DNA of 6,357 nt from an uncultured Bacillota bacterium (GTDB taxonomy: Bacteria; Bacillota_A; Clostridia; Peptostreptococcales; Anaerovoracaceae): the NCBI GenBank assembly GCA_946628525.1, contig CAMOWO010000046.1:1-6357 (forward strand), read 5' to 3'. The notes beneath the pieces are model-generated. The model was not told the DNA's origin. It saw only the letters and a program-made list of their open reading frames with translations, and searched no databases. The position numbers and the translations under genes are program-made. Numbering within the stretch: position 1 is the stretch's first letter; each line of letters starts with the position of its first letter. Shown here piece after piece: positions 1 through 4,832 of this stretch.

Positions 1-1737
1 GCCCCAGTAGAATCTGTCGTAGTCCACGCTGGTGGCGTCATCGTGGCACTTGACGCAGCTTCTCACCACGTCCATCACCTCCGGGATGATCCTGTTGGTG
101 AGTTCCGTGGACCACTGGCTGAGGGTCGCGTCCTCAAAGGATGCAAGCACGAGGTCCGGCATGACGTCGTCTCTTCTGAAGATGTCCAGCTTCTCCGGAC
201 AGTTCTTGAAGGCCTGCAGGTTCTCCCAGACCGTCTGCGGCGATCTGCCGAAATACTTCTCACGCTCTTCTTCCGTATACTCATCGAACACATCCAGCTC
301 GGATCTGTAGACTCTGTCCTTCTCGAGGTAGAAGTCCTCTTCGCCGTATCCCTTCGAGATGGACTTCTCCAGTTCCTCCGGCGTCTTGCCGGCTTCCAGC
401 ACAGCTTTGATGCCGTCCAGCATCGCCATGTATGAAGCTGCCAGAACAAGGTACGTATTCGACTTCGGGTTCGGCGCTCTCAGTTCGAACCTCGTCGCCA
501 TCTCGTTGCCGAACTCTCTGACGAGTCCCACCAGCACCGTCCTGTTTCTCGACGGCAGCTTGGCGGAGTGCCCCAAAGAGGTCACGGTACATACCGGCGC
601 CTCGTATCCCGGTTTGAGACGGTTCAGGCTGTCGATGTTCGAGCTGACGAACGGATTGATCACATCGTAGTTCTTCAGCAGTCCCATGAGGCCGCCGAAT
701 CCCACAGGGCTCATGTACTGCGTCTCCGGATCGGACGGACTGAAAAGGTTCACCATCTTGCCGTTTCGAAGTCTCGCGGCGACGCCCATATGAGTATGTT
801 CGCCGTTTCCTGCAACGCCTTCCATCGGCTTTGCCATGAAGGTGACTTCCAGGCCGTAGGTCCTGAATATATCTCTGACGACGTACTTGATCTGATTCTC
901 GTTGTCTGCAGCCTGGACTGCCGTGGAGTACTTCCAGTCGATCTCAAGCTGTTCCATGACGTGGTCGTAGGTTCCTGAGTTGCCCAGCTGCGCCTTGACG
1001 CCGCCGACTTCTTTGTGACCCATCTCCATCTCGAAGCCGTATTTCTGCAGCACCAGCATCGTCTCTTCCAGGGCGGTTCTGACAGGGCCTGTCGTCCTCT
1101 TCCAGTACTGTTCCTTCAGCATCTGCGCCGTGGAAAGCTGCTCTCTGTCCGCGTCGTCATCCGGTGTCTTCACCCAGAACTCCAGCTCCGTCGCCGCCGT
1201 GATCACGATCTCCTCGATGTCATCTGCACTGCTGATCTTCGGATCCATGTGCTCGAAGACGTACGGATGCTTCCGGAGAAGTTCCAGAAGGTCTGTCTTA
1301 AAGTTGTCTATGGCATCTCTTAAGATGACTCTCGAACCCACTCTCGTGGAGTCGTTGTGCACCAGCGATGACGGGATCCTCAGGGTGCCCACCGGCAGTC
1401 CCGTCATAGGATCCGGATAGTTGAAATTGTGGTCCACGAACCAGTTCACCGAAAGATCCGGGATGATATCCACTTTGGCATTCGACAGGTTGGCGATCTT
1501 CGGCAGGACAACGGATGATCCGTCCGTCTGTACGCCGTGAGTCAGGAACTTGTCGATATCCTTGAGGAATTCCTCCACCGGGATCTTCTCGTCAGTATCG
1601 TGGCCGCCTACATCGATACCCACCACTGAAACAAACTTGATCTCAGGATGAGCCGTTAAAATCGCACTGATATCTTCCGGCCTGTGCTTATTTGCCGGTA
1701 CGGTGAACAACATTTTGTTCAGGTCGTATGATAACAT
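1..1737 (-). CDS. glnA: Glutamine synthetase, long clostridial type (3' end outside window)
   Basis: This gene makes the cytosolic enzyme that joins ammonia to glutamate with ATP to give glutamine, the main entry of ammonium into metabolism. The 579 visible codons are open to the window edge, so the C-terminus and stop are missing. The family signatures appear in order: the DGSS loop of the N-terminal beta-grasp domain (residues 72-75), metal-binding ELEF (184-187), EMEMGHKEVGG (236-246), the ATP-binding KPMEGVAGNGEHTH (303-316), RLKPGYEAPV (373-382, with flap Glu379), SRNR (396-399) and FELRAPNPKSNTYL (417-430). The residues after about 480 extend beyond the usual GSI length of about 440-470. 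The E. coli-type adenylylation motif (NLYDLPPEE) is not seen, so control by adenylylation is unlikely. The ATG at 1737 is chosen because AAGGAGG lies just upstream; the next ATG (codon 9) has no such site. The enzyme identity is very secure; the subgroup is from memory of clostridial homologues. Confidence 0.97.
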   Translation of the reverse strand, partial: MLSYDLNKMLFTVPANKHRPEDISAILTAHPEIKFVSVVGIDVGGHDTDEKIPVEEFLKDIDKFLTHGVQTDGSSVVLPKIANLSNAKVDIIPDLSVNWFVDHNFNYPDPMTGLPVGTLRIPSSLVHNDSTRVGSRVILRDAIDNFKTDLLELLRKHPYVFEHMDPKISSADDIEEIVITAATELEFWVKTPDDDADREQLSTAQMLKEQYWKRTTGPVRTALEETMLVLQKYGFEMEMGHKEVGGVKAQLGNSGTYDHVMEQLEIDWKYSTAVQAADNENQIKYVVRDIFRTYGLEVTFMAKPMEGVAGNGEHTHMGVAARLRNGKMVNLFSPSDPETQYMSPVGFGGLMGLLKNYDVINPFVSSNIDSLNRLKPGYEAPVCTVTSLGHSAKLPSRNRTVLVGLVREFGNEMATRFELRAPNPKSNTYLVLAASYMAMLDGIKAVLEAGKTPEELEKSISKGYGEEDFYLEKDRVYRSELDVFDEYTEEEREKYFGRSPQTVWENLQAFKNCPEKLDIFRRDDVMPDLVLASFEDATLSQWSTELTNRIIPEVMDVVRSCVKCHDDATSVDYDRFYWG

Positions 1738-1741
1738 GTGC

Positions 1742-1748
1742 CCTCCTT
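1742..1748 (-). promoter_or_regulatory. Ribosome binding site of glnA
   Basis: The minus strand reads AAGGAGG followed by GCAC and then ATG. This near-perfect Shine-Dalgarno sequence, four bases before the ATG at 1737, fixes that ATG as the start of glutamine synthetase and predicts strong translation. Confidence 0.9.
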
Positions 1749-1753
1749 CCGTG

Positions 1754-1779
1754 ATAGCAATCATTCATTGAAATAGCAA
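1754..1779 (-). repeat. Two TTGCTAT direct repeats in the glnA leader
   Basis: The minus strand carries TTGCTAT at 1779-1773 and again at 1760-1754, a 19-base offset. Between them lies a short CAAT-GAATG-ATTG inverted repeat. The pair sits just upstream of the glnA ribosome binding site and, if the candidate promoter is right, inside the 5' leader. It could be a protein or RNA contact site, or chance in an AT-rich stretch. No known operator was recognised. Confidence 0.35.
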
Positions 1780-1819
1780 ACGCCGAAGCGCCGCATCTTA
1801 CTGCAGCGTACTCCGGCGT
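1780..1819 (-). repeat. 40-base imperfect inverted repeat between the UPF0182 gene and glnA
   Basis: On the minus strand ACGCCGGAG (1819-1811) pairs with CTTCGGCGT (1788-1780): nine pairs including one G-U. Inside this, CGC pairs with GCG and GCA with TGC across a two-base bulge (TA) and a T-G wobble, leaving a six-base loop GTAAGA. The RNA would fold into a strong hairpin. It is followed by TTGCTATTT, a broken rather than continuous T tract, so it is at best a weak intrinsic terminator for the upstream operon. It overlaps the candidate glnA promoter, so the repeat could instead act as a DNA operator. The pairing is seen directly; the role is open. Confidence 0.55.
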
Positions 1820-1822
1820 CAA
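1795..1822 (-). promoter_or_regulatory. Candidate sigma-A promoter for glnA
   Basis: The minus strand shows TTGACG at 1822-1817 (five of six matches to TTGACA), a 16-base spacer, and TAAGAT at 1800-1795 (four of six matches to TATAAT). Transcription would start near 1788 and leave a leader of about 50 bases before the ATG. The -35 box overlaps the left arm and the -10 box lies near the loop of the inverted repeat at 1780-1819, so the promoter and hairpin are mutually entangled. A promoter here would let glnA be expressed apart from the two membrane-protein genes. This rests on consensus matching only. Confidence 0.45.
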
Positions 1823-1843
1823 AGGTCTGTTGTCTCACCGGAG

Positions 1844-4783
1844 CTATCTGAGCATGTTCAGATATTTCTCCAGTTCATCCATATAATCTCCGTACTTGCC
1901 CCATTTGCCGTCCTTGATAGCCTCCTGTGCTTTGTCGTAGGCGTCCTGGGCTTTCTCTATGATCTCGCCCTGAGACAGCTGCTCATCCGACTTCTTCTTG
2001 CCGTCATCTGCAGCCTGCTGGTTCGCGGTATTTCTCGCGCTGCCTTCTCCGAACATTTCGTTGAGGGCGTCAGCCAGCGTAGCCTCATATGCGATCTCAT
2101 CTCCGAAAACGACGATTACTCTCTTGACTTCCGGAATACTGGAGTTTGTCGCTTCCAGATATACCGGCTCCACATAGAGGATGGAATCCTCTATAGGAAT
2201 AACGAACATATTACCTCTGCTGTAGGTGGATCCTGCAGAACTCCAGAGGGAGAATTCCTTAGAGATCTCCGTGTTCTGGTCGATCTGGGCCTCTACCTGC
2301 ATCGGTCCGTATACGGTCTTGCTCTTCGGCATCTGGTAGAGTACCAGGTTGCCGTACTGGTCACCGTCGTTCCTGGCCACCAGCAGACCCATCAGGTTCT
2401 TCTTGTCCTTCGGTGTGAACGGAATGGAGTTTACGAACTCTGCCTGCTTCTCACCAGGAAGCTTCATGATGTAGTAGTTCGGCTCCATCGGCTGCTCCTG
2501 CGTGCCGTAGATCTCACTGGAGATTTCCCAAAGGTCCTCATTCTGATAGAACACTTTGACGTCTTCCATGTGGTATCTCTGATATACCTGGGCCTGTATG
2601 TTCAGAAGCGTTGCCGGATACCTGAGGTGAGCCTGTATGCTCTCCGGCATCTGCTCGATATCCTTGAACAGTTTCGGATAGATGTTCTTGAATGTCTGAG
2701 CGATCGGATCGTTCTTATCGACGATGTAGTAATTCGTATCGCCGTTGTAGGCGTCGATGACTACTTTGACGGAGTTTCTGATGTAGTCTGCCGTCGACTC
2801 ATTGGAGTATGGCTCTGAATACGGGTACTTGCTGGAGTACGTGTACGCATCCAGGATCCAGTAGAGCTTCCCGTCGGCCGTGATCATATAAGGATCCGAA
2901 TCGTAGTCCAGGTAAGGCATGATCTCCCGGACTCTGTTCTTGATGTTCCGGTTGATCACGATCTTCGACTTGCTCTTGACGTTGCCCGAAACGAGGAGCT
3001 TCATGGATCTCTCTCTTACGGAGAACATGAATCTGCTGATCGGGTTCATCTTGATGCCGGCGTTTCCTTCGTACTGAGCGTACTTATTATTATTGCCGTC
3101 AGGATAGTCGAATTCATCCTCTGATGTGTTGACCAGGATATAATTGTTGGTCATTTCTCCGAAGTAGATCTCCGGTCTTGTGATATTGATCTCTTCCACG
3201 CTGGATGCCGGTGGGATGTTCTTCACCAGCATATCCGGCTGGCCGCTGGCCGTGATCTGGTCTACTCTGGAGAGGGTCACGCCGTATCCGTGGGTGTACT
3301 TCAGATGCTTGTTCAGCCACGTGTTACTGATCTTCTCCTCATCGATCTCTCTCGGTGAGAGGAATGTCTGGGTGTACTCCCCGTTGACCATGTATCTGTC
3401 GACATCTACGTCATTGAAGTCGTAGTACTGTCTGATGGACTGGGTCTGATTGTAGAACTTCTGAGCCGGATTGTAGTCGTTGATCCTGATGTTGGAGATG
3501 GTATCGGCATTGTTGGCGATATCATCGCTGTTGAGATCCTCGCTTGCGGTGAAGCTCTTCTCATCCACATCGTTCAGTCCGTACGCATACTGCGTATATT
3601 CTATATTTCTTTCGAGATATTTGCTTTCTTTGTTGATCTCATCCGGGGTAACGATGAGGTTCTGCACCAGCATCTGCGCGCCGATACCAAGAGCGCCCAC
3701 GAGTATCATGACGATCGGCACGACAACAGCCGGCTTGATCTTTTTGCGTGTGATGCCGATGGCGAATCCCACGGCTCCCAGCACGCTGAGGCCCATGATG
3801 ATCCTGTACACCCAAAGGGTGACGTTCACGTCCGTGAAGCCTGCGCCGTATACTGCGCCGGTGCTTCCAAAGAGGAGTTCGTACTGCTTCAGGAAGAAGT
3901 GTACGCCCACCATCAGGAAGAACAGCATGCCCACGATGATCAGCTGCTTCTCAGCTATGGTAACGAGGGTGTGGAGGTTCCTGGAGTTGAACTCGATCTC
4001 AGGCTTCTTCGGCTTCGGTTTTCTGATGTTGTCAAACGGGCTCTTGCCTTCGCCGCCGAGAGGGCCTTTGCCCTGCCCCATATTGCGGAAGGTATCGAAC
4101 ATATCGCCGAAGGCGCCGAACGGGCTTCCCTGCTCCTGACTTTCGCTCTCTTCCGATGCGCTGTCATAGCTTTGGGCCGGCTCCGGTTCTTCTTCTTCCT
4201 CTTCGTATCCAAAGAATGCCGGCGTCCTGACTGCAAGGAGTATCATGTAGTAGACGACGGTGAGCACCAGGAACGCGATGAGCAGTGCGAGGACGATCTC
4301 GTTGCACTTCTCGATGAATCCCAGTTTGAAGACATAGAAAGATATGTCCATGTTATAGAGGGGATCTTTGATCCCGAACTTCGTGCTGTTGACGAACTGC
4401 AGCCCTTCGAACCACAGTCTCGTGACGCATACATATGTAGCCAACACGCCAAAGATTCCTGCCAGGCCCCACGATATGAGATTGAGGCGTCCGTGGTTCA
4501 CATCGTCATCCGACTCGATTTTTTTGATGTAGCCATGTTTCAGGAACTTGAGGTATATGTAGGCCAGGAATGTGATGACCACAAACACCGGCACGCCGAT
4601 CTTTATCTGTGTGAAGAGTTTCGTGAAGAATACCGAGACGTAACTCAGTTCTTTGAACCACAGATAATCTGTAAGAAATCCGATGAGGCTCATGAAAAGA
4701 ACGATCAGCACTGCGATGATCACAATGAAGATCTTGAGCCCTTTTCCCTTCCCAGGGTTCTTCTTTTTCGTCGTATTTTCCAA
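1844..4783 (-). CDS. UPF0182 (COG1615) family integral membrane protein
   Basis: A 979-residue protein of a conserved family with no established biochemical function. Numbered from the TTG at 4783, a Lys-rich N-terminus precedes hydrophobic helices near 16-38, 63-81, 102-120, 162-185, 279-298, 324-344 and 351-373: seven helices, as usual for the family. With the N-terminus inside, the loop between helices 4 and 5 (about 186-278) is cytoplasmic. It starts with a run of Glu and continues Gly/Pro/Phe-rich. Residues from about 375 on form a huge extracytoplasmic domain with hallmarks NIRINDYNP, DVDVDRY, HLKYTHGYGV, RPEIYFGE, EFDYPDG, DAYTYSSKYPYS, HLRYPATL, YGPMQVEAQI, LWSSAGSTYSRGN, LYVEPVYLEA and RVIVVFGD. 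A charged helical tail carries the typical GKWGKYGDYMDELEKYL near the C-terminus. The gene ends in TAG and follows the upstream membrane-protein gene closely, suggesting co-transcription. Family assignment is secure; role unknown. Confidence 0.95.
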   Translation of the reverse strand: MENTTKKKNPGKGKGLKIFIVIIAVLIVLFMSLIGFLTDYLWFKELSYVSVFFTKLFTQIKIGVPVFVVITFLAYIYLKFLKHGYIKKIESDDDVNHGRLNLISWGLAGIFGVLATYVCVTRLWFEGLQFVNSTKFGIKDPLYNMDISFYVFKLGFIEKCNEIVLALLIAFLVLTVVYYMILLAVRTPAFFGYEEEEEEPEPAQSYDSASEESESQEQGSPFGAFGDMFDTFRNMGQGKGPLGGEGKSPFDNIRKPKPKKPEIEFNSRNLHTLVTIAEKQLIIVGMLFFLMVGVHFFLKQYELLFGSTGAVYGAGFTDVNVTLWVYRIIMGLSVLGAVGFAIGITRKKIKPAVVVPIVMILVGALGIGAQMLVQNLIVTPDEINKESKYLERNIEYTQYAYGLNDVDEKSFTASEDLNSDDIANNADTISNIRINDYNPAQKFYNQTQSIRQYYDFNDVDVDRYMVNGEYTQTFLSPREIDEEKISNTWLNKHLKYTHGYGVTLSRVDQITASGQPDMLVKNIPPASSVEEINITRPEIYFGEMTNNYILVNTSEDEFDYPDGNNNKYAQYEGNAGIKMNPISRFMFSVRERSMKLLVSGNVKSKSKIVINRNIKNRVREIMPYLDYDSDPYMITADGKLYWILDAYTYSSKYPYSEPYSNESTADYIRNSVKVVIDAYNGDTNYYIVDKNDPIAQTFKNIYPKLFKDIEQMPESIQAHLRYPATLLNIQAQVYQRYHMEDVKVFYQNEDLWEISSEIYGTQEQPMEPNYYIMKLPGEKQAEFVNSIPFTPKDKKNLMGLLVARNDGDQYGNLVLYQMPKSKTVYGPMQVEAQIDQNTEISKEFSLWSSAGSTYSRGNMFVIPIEDSILYVEPVYLEATNSSIPEVKRVIVVFGDEIAYEATLADALNEMFGEGSARNTANQQAADDGKKKSDEQLSQGEIIEKAQDAYDKAQEAIKDGKWGKYGDYMDELEKYLNMLR
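4127..4210 (-). other. Acidic low-complexity cytoplasmic loop of the UPF0182 protein
   Basis: This stretch encodes six consecutive Glu residues followed by a Pro-, Ser- and Glu-rich linker (EPEPAQSYDSASEESESQEQ), directly after membrane helix 4. It is followed by a Gly-, Phe- and Pro-rich linker and then a Lys-Pro-rich patch (IRKPKPKKP) before helix 5. By the positive-inside rule it faces the cytoplasm. It is probably disordered and could be a docking site for a basic partner. The neighbouring membrane protein has a similar acidic character. Confidence 0.6.
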
Positions 4784-4791
4784 AGCTATCA

Positions 4792-4796
4792 CTCCC
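4792..4796 (-). promoter_or_regulatory. Ribosome binding site that decides a TTG start for the UPF0182 gene
   Basis: No ATG lies near the beginning of this reading frame. The minus strand reads GGGAG, then eight bases, then TTG at 4783. The alternatives, TTG at 4798 and GTG at 4792, have no Shine-Dalgarno-like sequence upstream. The 4783 start gives a protein beginning MENTTKKKNPGKG. The 49-base gap back to the previous stop holds only a four-pair CCGC/GCGG hairpin and no convincing promoter or terminator. Confidence 0.6.
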
Positions 4797-4832
4797 AATA
4801 AACAAGCACGGTCATTCCGCGATCAGCGGGGA

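Noticed and set aside
43..57. Haem c attachment site (CxxCH) in glutamine synthetase
   Set aside because: The enzyme is cytosolic with no export signal, so covalent haem attachment is not expected; kept only as a possible redox or metal motif.
1715..1843. GlnR/TnrA operator (TGTNA-N7-TNACA) near glnA
   Set aside because: The TGTTA at the start codon is not followed by TNACA at the right spacing, and no other match was found in the gap.
3899..4801. 300-codon open frame on the plus strand, and a 219-codon one at 3480-4139
   Set aside because: Both are antisense to the UPF0182 gene, whose protein matches its family throughout. Their translations are compositionally odd and match nothing recognisable, so they are shadows of its codon use.
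4817..4829. CCGC-GATCA-GCGG hairpin between the two membrane-protein genes
   Set aside because: Only four pairs with no T tract on the minus strand; too weak for a terminator and consistent with chance.
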